Position numbers and translations under genes: made by a program. The notes under the pieces were generated by a model. That model saw only the letters and a list, made by a program, of their open reading frames with translations. It ran no database searches and was not told the origin of the DNA. From Alphaproteobacteria bacterium (GTDB lineage Bacteria; Pseudomonadota; Alphaproteobacteria; Micropepsales; Micropepsaceae), in NCBI GenBank assembly GCA_003139615.1, contig PLJH01000117.1, forward strand, positions 2,225 to 43,813: 41,589 nucleotides of DNA. The letters run 5' to 3'. This document shows positions 8,293-15,998 of the stretch, piece after piece (the stretch's first letter is position 1; each line of letters starts with the position of its first letter).

Positions 8293-8469
8293 CACGCGGA
8301 GTCGCGAAGGACGCGGAAAATAATCCTCTTCAGGAGCGCGCGCATCCCGTGCGCAATAGCTATTGAAAATGCGGGCGAAATGCCCGCGCTCCAGCTTTGC
8401 TCCGCGGCTCCGCGTGTCCGCGTGCCCACTTATTCGATTTTTCAATTTAAGCGCAGTCTGACCCCGATT
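8293..8469. repeat. Degenerate repeat remnants: inverted GC-rich arms and a GGGGTCAGAC-type motif
   Basis: The arm at 8293-8317 (CACGCGGAG...GACGCGGA) recurs in inverted form at 8401-8424 (TCCGCG...GTCCGCGTG). Between them is a small hairpin GCGGGC/GCCCGC (8371-8387). At 8456-8465 stands GTCTGACCCC, the reverse complement of GGGGTCAGAC. From memory, that motif is common in intergenic REP sequences linked to REP-associated tyrosine transposases. No transposase gene is present. Confidence 0.45.
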
Positions 8470-8498
8470 CTTTTAGGCTAGAGGAGCTTTAGGGTCTA

Positions 8499-9488
8499 TC
8501 ACCGTCGACGCGTGTTGAGATTTGCAATCAGATTGCTGCGCGCATTGCGAACCATGGCGACTACTCCCTGCCGCTCCGCCCACAAAAACCCCTGTGTGCG
8601 CGTACGCTGCAAACTGGCGATTGCAAAATTGCGGTAGAAAGTTAGATCAACATCAGGTGGGAAGCTATCTCGGGGCATAGCACTTATTTTGTTGTCGACT
8701 ACACTTGTGGCCACTTCCAAGGCACCTCTATAGCTCATGCCGCGATTTGTGCCGACTGTGCTTGCTCTGACAAAGTCAATATATTGAATAGTCTCACCAT
8801 ATCTTGTCGCCCTCTCTTCTGGGGCAAGTTGATCAGCCGTTTCAGGAAGAAACTTCGGACCACGCTCGATCAAATCATCGAGAAATGCGACAGTTGCTTG
8901 GTTTATGCAGAAATCTAGCAAGTGGATCAAATCCATATTCGCCGAATTTAACTTACCTCCAAAGCCATTCGTTTCGTCGCTCATTCTGGCGAGTTGGGAT
9001 TGGAGCACCCCTTGGACGGACTCAAACGCTTCGGTGACGGTGTCGCCAAGGTTCTGCGGAACACCGGTCCGCTTGTCCATTATTTCCAGCGCTTCCTTTA
9101 AGGCATTTAGCGAGGTCCAGATTTTTCCTAGGCTTTCACCGACACCCTTGAGCCGTCCCTCGAAATACTCGTCCATCGTGTTGAAGGTCTCAGCCACCTT
9201 TGCATCCATGGCAGGTGAACTGTCTGCAACATTGAGTTGCTTGGCCAACTGCCCCTGCGCGAGTGAGAGGGGTCGAAAATGACGCCATGCGGCCAGTGTC
9301 GCCGAAAGGCTAAGCGTAACTGCACAGGCCATAACAACGCCGACAAAAACGAAGTCAGCCCATCCATAGCCTTTCATCGGCGTGAGCTTTGAAGAGAGCC
9401 ACGCGAAGGCACCTGCCAAGATGCCGAATATTGTGATCCACGTGATAACGTGGTCCGCCGCTGCCTTGGCTCTCTTGTAGAATCCCAT
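8499..9488 (-). CDS. Unrecognised membrane protein with a helical cytoplasmic domain
   Basis: A 329-residue protein I cannot place in a family. Two hydrophobic helices are near the N-terminus (about residues 14-33 and 44-68), followed by a long, mostly helical hydrophilic region with coiled-coil-like stretches (about 75-180), then a mixed domain to the end. The pattern of a short hairpin anchor plus a helical soluble domain resembles sensor or structural membrane proteins. No enzymatic motif is visible. The DNA is clearly less GC-rich than the genes on either side, and repeat remnants and a long spacer flank it, which suggests recent acquisition. It is transcribed alone. Confidence 0.7.
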   Translation of the reverse strand: MGFYKRAKAAADHVITWITIFGILAGAFAWLSSKLTPMKGYGWADFVFVGVVMACAVTLSLSATLAAWRHFRPLSLAQGQLAKQLNVADSSPAMDAKVAETFNTMDEYFEGRLKGVGESLGKIWTSLNALKEALEIMDKRTGVPQNLGDTVTEAFESVQGVLQSQLARMSDETNGFGGKLNSANMDLIHLLDFCINQATVAFLDDLIERGPKFLPETADQLAPEERATRYGETIQYIDFVRASTVGTNRGMSYRGALEVATSVVDNKISAMPRDSFPPDVDLTFYRNFAIASLQRTRTQGFLWAERQGVVAMVRNARSNLIANLNTRRR

Positions 9489-9815
9489 GCCGGACTCCTA
9501 CCCCGAGTCCTGACAGGAGGGCGAATCCGGCTTGCGCGACAAGGCCGCTCATTGGCGGGCGAAATGTAGGGATTGAGGGGGTGCGCCGATTCCACCGTTT
9601 GCGCCACAAGGTCGGCATTATCAGGACCAATAACAGGGCTCAAAAGCCCTGATCGGCGAGGTCAAGTGATTGATTCTTCGAAAGAATTTACGAGCAAAAA
9701 ATTTTTCGCGTTTTGGGGCGCGATGCCGACGGGCGCAACGGTCCCCCATCGCCTCGCTTTGCTCGGCACTTCCCCCGTAAACGGGGGAAGAAAGATTGGT
9801 GGGCGCTCGCGCGCG
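9489..9815. other. Gene-free stretch (327 bp)
   Basis: No supported gene. The left part should carry the promoter of the minus-strand membrane protein. The middle (around 9660-9720) is AT-rich for this genome. The right part carries a perfect hairpin (9769-9790), listed separately, just downstream of the glutathione transferase stop. Confidence 0.6.
9769..9790. repeat. Perfect 10-bp palindromic hairpin
   Basis: The arms CTTCCCCCGT (9769-9778) and ACGGGGGAAG (9781-9790) are perfect, separated by AA. It lies 26 bases past the stop of the minus-strand glutathione transferase gene, so it could help end that transcript. No T-run follows on the minus strand. Its C/G-run structure looks like the interspersed intergenic hairpins of many alphaproteobacteria. 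Confidence 0.6.
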
Positions 9816-10484
9816 TCACGCCAGGCCCGCATCCACTTCGGCTTGCGAGGCTTGCGCCCAGTCCTGCATCGCGGGGAGCGCGAACATGCGGTCCATATAG
9901 GCGCTCACGACCGGCGGCGTTGCGATGCCGTAGGTGCGGAAGCGCGACACGACCGGGCCATACATGCAATCGGCAATCGAAAAGCGGCCGAACAGGAAGC
10001 CGTTCGTGTCGCTGTGATGGGTCAGTGCGTGCACCCACGACTCGATGATGCGCGCCACCTGATCCTTCGTTTCCGTGTCGAGCGCAGGCGTGGGCAGGCG
10101 TCGCGCGAAATCCATCGACAGGTTCGAGCGCACCGCGGCAAAGCCGGAATGCATCTCGGCGGAATAAGATCGCGCTTCCGCGCGACGGTAAGGATCGTCG
10201 GGCCACAGCTTCGCGGCCGGATGCAGATCGGCGATCGTTTCGCAGATGGCGAGGCTGTCCCAGATGGTGTGGGTTTTGCCGTGCTCTTCGATCTTGAGCA
10301 CGGGCACGCGGCCTGCCGGCGAATGCTTCAGGATCTCGTCGCGCGTGGAGGTGTGGGCCTGGTCGCGCAGCTTGATGACGACCTGATCGAACGGCGCGCC
10401 GCTCGCGCGCAACGCGAGATAGGGCCTCAGGCTCCAGGAAGACCAGGCTTGCGTCCCCATGATCAGCGTATAGTGAGCGGTCAT
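9816..10484 (-). CDS. Glutathione S-transferase family protein
   Basis: A 222-residue protein. The N-terminal thioredoxin-like domain (about 5-85) has the SSWSLRPYLALR stretch with Ser residues in the position used to activate glutathione, the cis-Pro segment GRVPVLKIEE, and WDSLAICETIAD, the usual glutathione-contacting SxAIxEY-like element. The C-terminal all-helical domain (about 95-215) contains FSIADCMYGPV, the conserved N-capping/Asp motif. GGAG lies 8 bases before the ATG. It would conjugate or isomerise electrophiles in the cytosol; the substrate is not deducible. It diverges from pepB with only 72 bases between. Confidence 0.9.
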   Translation of the reverse strand: MTAHYTLIMGTQAWSSWSLRPYLALRASGAPFDQVVIKLRDQAHTSTRDEILKHSPAGRVPVLKIEEHGKTHTIWDSLAICETIADLHPAAKLWPDDPYRRAEARSYSAEMHSGFAAVRSNLSMDFARRLPTPALDTETKDQVARIIESWVHALTHHSDTNGFLFGRFSIADCMYGPVVSRFRTYGIATPPVVSAYMDRMFALPAMQDWAQASQAEVDAGLA

Positions 10485-10556
10485 CTGGAATTCTCCGGTT
10501 GCGGCGCGTGCGCACGATTCCTAGAGTCGCGCGCCTGTTAGTGCAAAGGGTTCGAC

Positions 10557-11939
10557 ATGCATCCCAGCCTTGTGAGAACTGCAAAGAGCGCCGTGAAGCT
10601 TCACGCGGTGAAAGCCGCTGATCTGAAGCGCTGGCTTGGCTCGCGTTCCAAGCGCGAAGCGAGCTGGCTCAAAGAGGCCGGGTTTTCCGCCAAAGCCGGC
10701 GAGCTTGTGCTGGTGCCTGCCGCGAGCGGCGGCATTGCGTTCGCGGTGCTGGGCCTCGGCAAGGGCGAAGATGCGCTGGCGTTTGCGACCTTCTCCGAAA
10801 ACCTGCCGCAGGGCACCTATGCGCTGGGCGACGTGCCGAAGGGATTCGACGGCGCGCTTACGGCCGTCGCCTGGGCGCTCGGCACCTATCGTTTTACGCG
10901 CTACCGCAAGAACACGCGCAAGATTCCACAGCTTGTCGTGCCGTCGGGCGTCGATGGCGAAGAGGCGAGCCGTATCGCGGAAGGCGTGTTCCTCACCCGC
11001 GACCTCGTCAACACGCCCTCCAACGATATGGGGCCGGAAGAACTGGCGGATGCCGCGCGCGATCTTGCGAAGCGGCACGGTGCGAAGATCTCATTCATTG
11101 TCGGCGATGCGTTGCTGAAAGCGAATTATCCGCTGGTGCATGCGGTGGGCCGCGCATCGGTGCGCGCGCCGCGGCTGATCGATATTCATTGGGGCAAGCC
11201 CAACGCGCCGAAAGTGACATTGGTCGGCAAAGGCGTGTGCTTCGATTCCGGCGGGCTCGATCTCAAGGGCGCGGCAGGCATGCTCACGATGAAAAAGGAC
11301 ATGGGCGGCGCAGCACTCGTGTTGGGCCTCGCCCACATGATCATGGGCGCCAAGCTCGATCTGCGGTTGCGCGTGTTGATTCCGGCGGTGGAGAATTCCG
11401 TCTCGGGCAATGCCTATCGGCCGGGCGACATATTTCCCAGCCGCAAGGGATTGACGGTGGAGATCGGCAATACGGATGCCGAAGGCAGACTCGTGCTCGC
11501 CGACGCGCTCACCGAAGCCGACAGCGAAACGCCTGAGCTTCTGATCGATGCTGCGACATTGACGGGTGCGGCGCGCGCCGCCACCGGCATGGAATTGCCG
11601 CCCTTCTTCACCGACGACGAGAAGCTTGCGGCCGATCTTGCGCGTATCGGCATGGAGGTCTGCGATCCTGTTTGGCGTCTGCCGCTGTGGCGCGGCTATG
11701 AGGACACGCTCACAAGCCCCATCGCGGATCTGAACAACAGCCCGCATTATGGCCTCGCAGGCGCCATCACGGCAGGGTTGTTTCTCAATCGCTTTGTCGC
11801 CCGCGCGAAATCCTGGGTGCATCTCGATATTCCCGCCTGGAACGATCGCGCGCGGCCGGGGCGCAAGATCGGTGCGGAAGCGAACACGGCGCGCGCGCTC
11901 TATGCGCTGATCGCCGCGCGCTACGGGGAGAAGACTTGA
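10557..11939 (+). CDS. M17-family leucyl aminopeptidase
   Basis: A 460-residue cytosolic metallo-aminopeptidase. The divergent N-terminal domain covers about residues 1-150. The catalytic domain carries GKGVCFDSGGLDLKG and MKKDMGGAA (metal-binding Lys and Asp), and the family signature NTDAEGRLVLADAL (about 306-319). These are the ligands of the two-zinc centre and the catalytic Arg. It removes N-terminal residues from peptides. Length matches the PepA/PepB class, closer to the shorter PepB-like forms. The stop TGA overlaps the TTG start of the NlpC/P60 gene behind it, so the two are translationally coupled. Confidence 0.95.
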   Translation: MHPSLVRTAKSAVKLHAVKAADLKRWLGSRSKREASWLKEAGFSAKAGELVLVPAASGGIAFAVLGLGKGEDALAFATFSENLPQGTYALGDVPKGFDGALTAVAWALGTYRFTRYRKNTRKIPQLVVPSGVDGEEASRIAEGVFLTRDLVNTPSNDMGPEELADAARDLAKRHGAKISFIVGDALLKANYPLVHAVGRASVRAPRLIDIHWGKPNAPKVTLVGKGVCFDSGGLDLKGAAGMLTMKKDMGGAALVLGLAHMIMGAKLDLRLRVLIPAVENSVSGNAYRPGDIFPSRKGLTVEIGNTDAEGRLVLADALTEADSETPELLIDAATLTGAARAATGMELPPFFTDDEKLAADLARIGMEVCDPVWRLPLWRGYEDTLTSPIADLNNSPHYGLAGAITAGLFLNRFVARAKSWVHLDIPAWNDRARPGRKIGAEANTARALYALIAARYGEKT

Positions 11940-12775
11940 ACGACCCGCGTGTTATTCCTGCGCGCCCCGATCTCGCAGCGGCGCATCTGAAAGGCAAGCT
12001 CGAAGCCGCGCGCTATGTCGAGGGACGCTTGCGCGAAGTCGCGCGCGGGCGCACCGCGTTGCGCCTGGAGCCTTCCGGCGATTCGCGCATGGAGACCGAA
12101 CTGCTGTTCGGTGAGCGCTTCACGGTTTACGAGATCGCCAATGGCTGGGCGTGGGGACAATCCGTCCTCGACGACTATGTCGGCTATGTCGCGGCGAACG
12201 ATCTGCGCGACGTCTCCGTAGAACCCGATCACCGCGTGACAGGGGGCTCGACGCCACTGCTGCCGGCGCCCGACTTCAAGCGAGCCGCGCGCGACTTGTT
12301 GCCGATGAATGCCAAGGTGAAAGTGCTCGAACGCGATGCGCGATACGTCCACATCGCGCCCGACGGGTTCGTCTTTGCAGGCCATCTCGCGCCAATCGGC
12401 GATCGCGTCACCGACTGGGTGGCCGTCGCGGAACGCTTTCGCGGCACGCCCTATCTGTGGGGCGGAAAGACGGTCGCCGGTGTCGATTGCTCGGGCCTTG
12501 TCCAGGCGTCGCTCGAAGCGGGCGGCATTGCGTCTCCGCGCGATGCCGACATGCAGGAAGCAGCGCTCGGCAAAGCCGTTTCCGTTCCGTCCGATTACTC
12601 AGGCTTGAGGCGGGGCGATCTCGTGTTCTGGAAGGATCATGTCGGCGTGATGCTCGATGGGGCGACGCTCCTGCATGCCAATTCGTTCTACATGGAAGCC
12701 GCCGTCGAGCCGCTTGCCGACGCCATCCACCGTATCGCCCAGCGCGGGCCGGTCACCTCGGTCAAGCGGCTATGA
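11936..12775 (+). CDS. NlpC/P60 (C40) cell-wall peptidase with N-terminal SH3-type domains
   Basis: A 279-residue protein starting at a TTG that overlaps the aminopeptidase stop (TTGA); GGGGAG lies 5 bases upstream, and the N-terminal sequence NDPRVIPARPDLAAAHL looks native. Two bacterial SH3-like segments (about 45-90 and 110-150) precede the NlpC/P60 domain (about 155-275). The catalytic Cys lies in VDCSGLVQAS, with the His in HVGVMLDG and the third polar residue in LLHANSF. Such enzymes cleave D-Glu/meso-DAP bonds in murein peptides. No signal peptide is present, which fits a role in turning over cytosolic muropeptides alongside the aminopeptidase; that role is inference. Confidence 0.93.
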   Translation: MNDPRVIPARPDLAAAHLKGKLEAARYVEGRLREVARGRTALRLEPSGDSRMETELLFGERFTVYEIANGWAWGQSVLDDYVGYVAANDLRDVSVEPDHRVTGGSTPLLPAPDFKRAARDLLPMNAKVKVLERDARYVHIAPDGFVFAGHLAPIGDRVTDWVAVAERFRGTPYLWGGKTVAGVDCSGLVQASLEAGGIASPRDADMQEAALGKAVSVPSDYSGLRRGDLVFWKDHVGVMLDGATLLHANSFYMEAAVEPLADAIHRIAQRGPVTSVKRL

Positions 12776-12783
12776 GCGGAGTG

Positions 12784-13491
12784 TCAGAAATCCGCACTGC
12801 CCGTCGGCTGGGAATGGGAATCGGTGAACGAACCCCACGCCGAATAATCGACTTCGAAGGTCAGGTCCTTCGCAGAAAACAACGTCGCAATCGGCATCGT
12901 CCAGGTGATGGTGTGGCCGTGATAGAAATCGCCGGAGACGCTCGGCTTGATTTCCGTGTTGCCGACCCAGACGGGTGCGATGTGTTCGATCGATCCCGGC
13001 AAGGTGACGGTGAAGCTGTAGCTGTGATTGCCCAGCATGCCGGCGAGAAACTGCTTGCCGGCTTCGTCGCTGTCGGAATCGCCGCCATGCGCGCGGCGCG
13101 CGCGATCGACGGCAAAGGTGTAGCGGAACGTGGCATGCGTCGAACCGAGGCCGAAGAAGCCGCGGCCATGCGTGACGATGCTCATGGATTCTTCGCCAAG
13201 CTTCAGGTCGGACAGCGATTTGAAATCGACGACGGAGACGCGCGTCACGCGCCCATTGATATCGCTGGTCGTGGTGCGCGCGGGATTGCCGCCCACAAGG
13301 TCCTTGTCGGATTTGCTCTTGAGCGCCTGGCCGATGAAACCTTCGGCGGCGACCGCCACGCGGTAATGCCCCGTGCCGTCGCGGCCGACGGAAATATTCT
13401 GGCTGAGATCGAAACATCCCGCGAGCGACACCGCCAGGATCACCGGCAACACCACGCGCGTCAAAGATTTCAGGAATTCATGCCCCGTCAT
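12784..13491 (-). CDS. Predicted lipoprotein
   Basis: A 235-residue protein from the ATG ending at 13491, which has GGGAGG 5 bases upstream. The signal peptide ends in the lipobox LAGC (Cys about residue 26), so the mature protein is lipid-anchored. The rest is beta-rich, with repeated hydrophobic/aromatic strands (for example SYSFTVTLPGSIEH and TITWTMPIATLF). This resembles the LppM-type domain, but I do not claim it. It is convergent with the NlpC/P60 gene, 8 bases apart. Function unknown. Confidence 0.85.
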   Translation of the reverse strand: MTGHEFLKSLTRVVLPVILAVSLAGCFDLSQNISVGRDGTGHYRVAVAAEGFIGQALKSKSDKDLVGGNPARTTTSDINGRVTRVSVVDFKSLSDLKLGEESMSIVTHGRGFFGLGSTHATFRYTFAVDRARRAHGGDSDSDEAGKQFLAGMLGNHSYSFTVTLPGSIEHIAPVWVGNTEIKPSVSGDFYHGHTITWTMPIATLFSAKDLTFEVDYSAWGSFTDSHSQPTGSADF

Positions 13492-13564
13492 CAGTCCCTC
13501 CCGTTCGATACGGCGGATGGGAGCCCGCGCGTAAGGCCGAATTGTGACTGCCGTTCGGCGGGAA

Positions 13565-13578
13565 CAAGGCCGGCCTTG
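13565..13578. promoter_or_regulatory. 14-base perfect palindrome in a divergent promoter region
   Basis: CAAGGCC followed directly by GGCCTTG. It lies between the divergent lipoprotein and cytochrome P450 genes, 57 bases before the P450 start, where an operator would be expected. No matching regulator gene is adjacent, so it could be chance in GC-rich DNA. Confidence 0.3.
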
Positions 13579-13634
13579 CCGCCTGCGCTTGCAAAGATGA
13601 CAATCCCGCGACTCGTCATTCGGAAAGAAACGCC

Positions 13635-14900
13635 ATGAGCGACATCGACAACGCCATCGCATCGCCTGCGACCTATGCCGACGAAGCACGCATTCACGCG
13701 ATCTTCGCGCAGTTGCGCAAGGAAGATCCCGTCCATTGGACGGCGCCGGAAGGATTCCGCCCCTATTGGGCGATCACGAAATATGCCGACATCCTCGAGA
13801 TCGAACGGCTCAACGACAAGTTCCTCAACGAACCGCGCACGACCTTGCTCAACGCGCAAACCGAAAAGGATCTCGCGGGCATGTGGGGCGGCCCCGATCC
13901 CAAGACGGGCCGGGTCGAACCGTTCCGCACGCTGGTGCATATGGACAACCCCGACCACCGCGCCTATCGCGGGCTCACGCAAGCCTGGTTCATGCCGCCC
14001 AATCTGAAGAAGCTCGATGCGCGCACGGCGGAGCTTGCGAAGCGCTATGTCGACCGCATGATGGAGCTGGGACCGACCTGCGATTTCACGCGCGATGTCG
14101 CGATGTGGTATCCGCTGCATGTGATCATGTCGATCCTGGGCGTGCCGGAATCCGACGAAAGCCTGATGCTCAAGCTTACGCAGGAATTGTTCGGCGGCAA
14201 CGATCCCGAATTGAAGCGCAAGGACGAAGACCCCGGCATCAACACCAGCACGATCATGGAGTTCTTCAACTACTTCAACAACATGACGGCCGAGCGCCGC
14301 GCGCATCCGGGCGAAGACCTCGCCAGCGTCATCGCCAATGGCAAGATCAAGGGCGAACCGCTGGGCGATCTCGAATCCGCGTCCTATTACATCATCGTCG
14401 CGACCGCCGGCCATGACACGACGAGTGCCACAATCTCGGGCGGCTTGCGCGCGCTGATCGAAAATCCCGATGAACTCGCGAAGCTGAAGGCCAATCCGGA
14501 ATTGCTGCCCACCGCCGTCGACGAAATGATCCGCTGGGTCACGCCCGTGCAGCATTTCATGCGGACCGCGACCGAGGACCACGAACTGCGCGGCAAGACG
14601 ATCAAAAAGGGCGAAGCGGTGCAGCTGCTCTATATGTCCGGCAATCGCGACGAAGATGTCTTTCCCGACGGATTCCGCTTCAAGGTCGATCGCGAGCCCA
14701 ACCGCCATGTCGCGTTCGGCTATGGCGCGCATGTGTGCCTGGGCCAGCATCTCGCCAAGATGGAAATCCGCGCATTCTTTGCCGAACTGCTGAAACGCCT
14801 CGACCACATCGAACTCGCCGGCGAACCCAAGCGCTCGCATTCGGTGTTCGTCAGTGGGCTCAAGACTTTGCCGGTGCGGTATTCATTGAGAGCGGCGTGA
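13635..14900 (+). CDS. Bacterial cytochrome P450
   Basis: A 421-residue soluble P450 monooxygenase. The I-helix oxygen-binding motif is TAGHDTTSA (about residues 256-264). The K-helix ExxR is EMIR (about 297-300). The haem-binding loop is FGYGAHVCLGQ with the axial Cys near residue 368. The length and lack of a membrane anchor fit class I bacterial P450s that use a separate ferredoxin and reductase; neither is in the window. GGAAAG precedes the ATG at good spacing. The SDR reductase 54 bases downstream is on the same strand and may act on the hydroxylated product. The substrate is unknown; the DNA gives no subfamily number. Confidence 0.95.
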   Translation: MSDIDNAIASPATYADEARIHAIFAQLRKEDPVHWTAPEGFRPYWAITKYADILEIERLNDKFLNEPRTTLLNAQTEKDLAGMWGGPDPKTGRVEPFRTLVHMDNPDHRAYRGLTQAWFMPPNLKKLDARTAELAKRYVDRMMELGPTCDFTRDVAMWYPLHVIMSILGVPESDESLMLKLTQELFGGNDPELKRKDEDPGINTSTIMEFFNYFNNMTAERRAHPGEDLASVIANGKIKGEPLGDLESASYYIIVATAGHDTTSATISGGLRALIENPDELAKLKANPELLPTAVDEMIRWVTPVQHFMRTATEDHELRGKTIKKGEAVQLLYMSGNRDEDVFPDGFRFKVDREPNRHVAFGYGAHVCLGQHLAKMEIRAFFAELLKRLDHIELAGEPKRSHSVFVSGLKTLPVRYSLRAA

Positions 14901-14954
14901 TTTTCATTTTCCTTCTCTCCCGAAGAAGAGAGGGAAAAAGAACGAGAGGTTTTT

Positions 14955-15980
14955 ATGAGCGATAAAGCGACGGTATTGGTAACAGGCGGTTCAGGGTTCA
15001 TCGGCGGCTGGTGTGTCGTGGGCCTGTTGCAGCAAGGCTATACGGTGCGCACGACAGTGCGCGACCTCAGCCGCGAGAGCGCAGTGCGCGCGGCGCTCGC
15101 AAAGGCCGTCGATGCGCAGGATCGGTTGAGTTTCTATGCCGCGAACCTCACCTCCGATGCGGGCTGGGATGCGGCCACGAGCGGCTGCGAGTATGTGCTG
15201 CATGTCGCGTCGCCGCTGGGCGTTCCGGCGCCGAAAAATCCCGACGAGCTGATCATTCCCGCGCGCGATGGCGCGAAGCGTGCCGTCAACGCTGCGATCA
15301 GGGCCGGTGTGAAGCGCGTGGTGATGACGTCGTCCGTGGCCGCGACGAGTGGTTCGCCGAACGGACCGGACAGCGTGAAGGACGAGACGACCTGGACCGA
15401 CATTACCGATCCCACCGTCAGCGCCTATGCCCGCTCGAAGACCATCGCCGAACGCGCCGCATGGGATTTGATCGCATCGTCGGGCGGCGGCACGACGCTT
15501 GCGACGGTCAATCCGAGTTTGGTGTTGGCGCCCGTGTTGGGCCGCGACTTTTCGGACTCGGTTCAGGTCATCCAGCGGCTCATGACGGGCAAGGTTCCGG
15601 GGCTTCCGCGTCTTGGCTTCAACATCGTCGATGCACGCGACGTGGCCGACCTGCACATCCGCGCGATGACCGCGCCGGAAGCTGCAGGCCAGCGCTTCAT
15701 TGCGTCGGGAAAATTCGAATGGATGGCGGATATCGCCGCATTGTTGCGCGCAAAGCTCGGCGCGGATGCGGCCAAGGTCCCGACGCGCAAGGTTCCGGAT
15801 TTCGTGCTCCGGCTCGCGAGCATCTTCGACAAGGATCTGCGCTTCGTGACACCGGGCCTTGGCCGCAAGCACGATCACACATCGGCCAAGGCGCAGACGC
15901 TGCTCGGCTGGCGCCCACGGCCGACGGAAGAAACCGTGGTCGATTGCGCCAGAAGCCTGGTGAAAGAAGGATTGGTGTGA
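14955..15980 (+). CDS. Extended SDR, dihydroflavonol-4-reductase-like NAD(P)-dependent reductase
   Basis: A 341-residue protein. The Rossmann motif is VLVTGGSGFIGGW (GxxGxxG, about residues 7-19), followed by an Arg-rich strand that suggests NADP. The catalytic Ser lies in VMTSSVAATSG and the YxxxK is YARSK (about 156-160). This is the DFR/cinnamoyl-CoA-reductase type of the NAD-dependent epimerase family, which reduces aldehydes or ketones. GAGAGG lies 5 bases before the ATG. It sits behind the P450, so joint oxidation and reduction of one substrate is plausible. Confidence 0.92.
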   Translation: MSDKATVLVTGGSGFIGGWCVVGLLQQGYTVRTTVRDLSRESAVRAALAKAVDAQDRLSFYAANLTSDAGWDAATSGCEYVLHVASPLGVPAPKNPDELIIPARDGAKRAVNAAIRAGVKRVVMTSSVAATSGSPNGPDSVKDETTWTDITDPTVSAYARSKTIAERAAWDLIASSGGGTTLATVNPSLVLAPVLGRDFSDSVQVIQRLMTGKVPGLPRLGFNIVDARDVADLHIRAMTAPEAAGQRFIASGKFEWMADIAALLRAKLGADAAKVPTRKVPDFVLRLASIFDKDLRFVTPGLGRKHDHTSAKAQTLLGWRPRPTEETVVDCARSLVKEGLV

Positions 15981-15998
15981 GACCGCACGCAGACGGAC

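Noticed and set aside
11091-11822. Minus-strand open frame of over 200 codons across the aminopeptidase gene
   Set aside because: His/Arg/Asp-rich shadow composition, no ribosome binding site, opposite a clear M17 enzyme. Similar shadows opposite purB, gabD and the P450 were dropped for the same reason.
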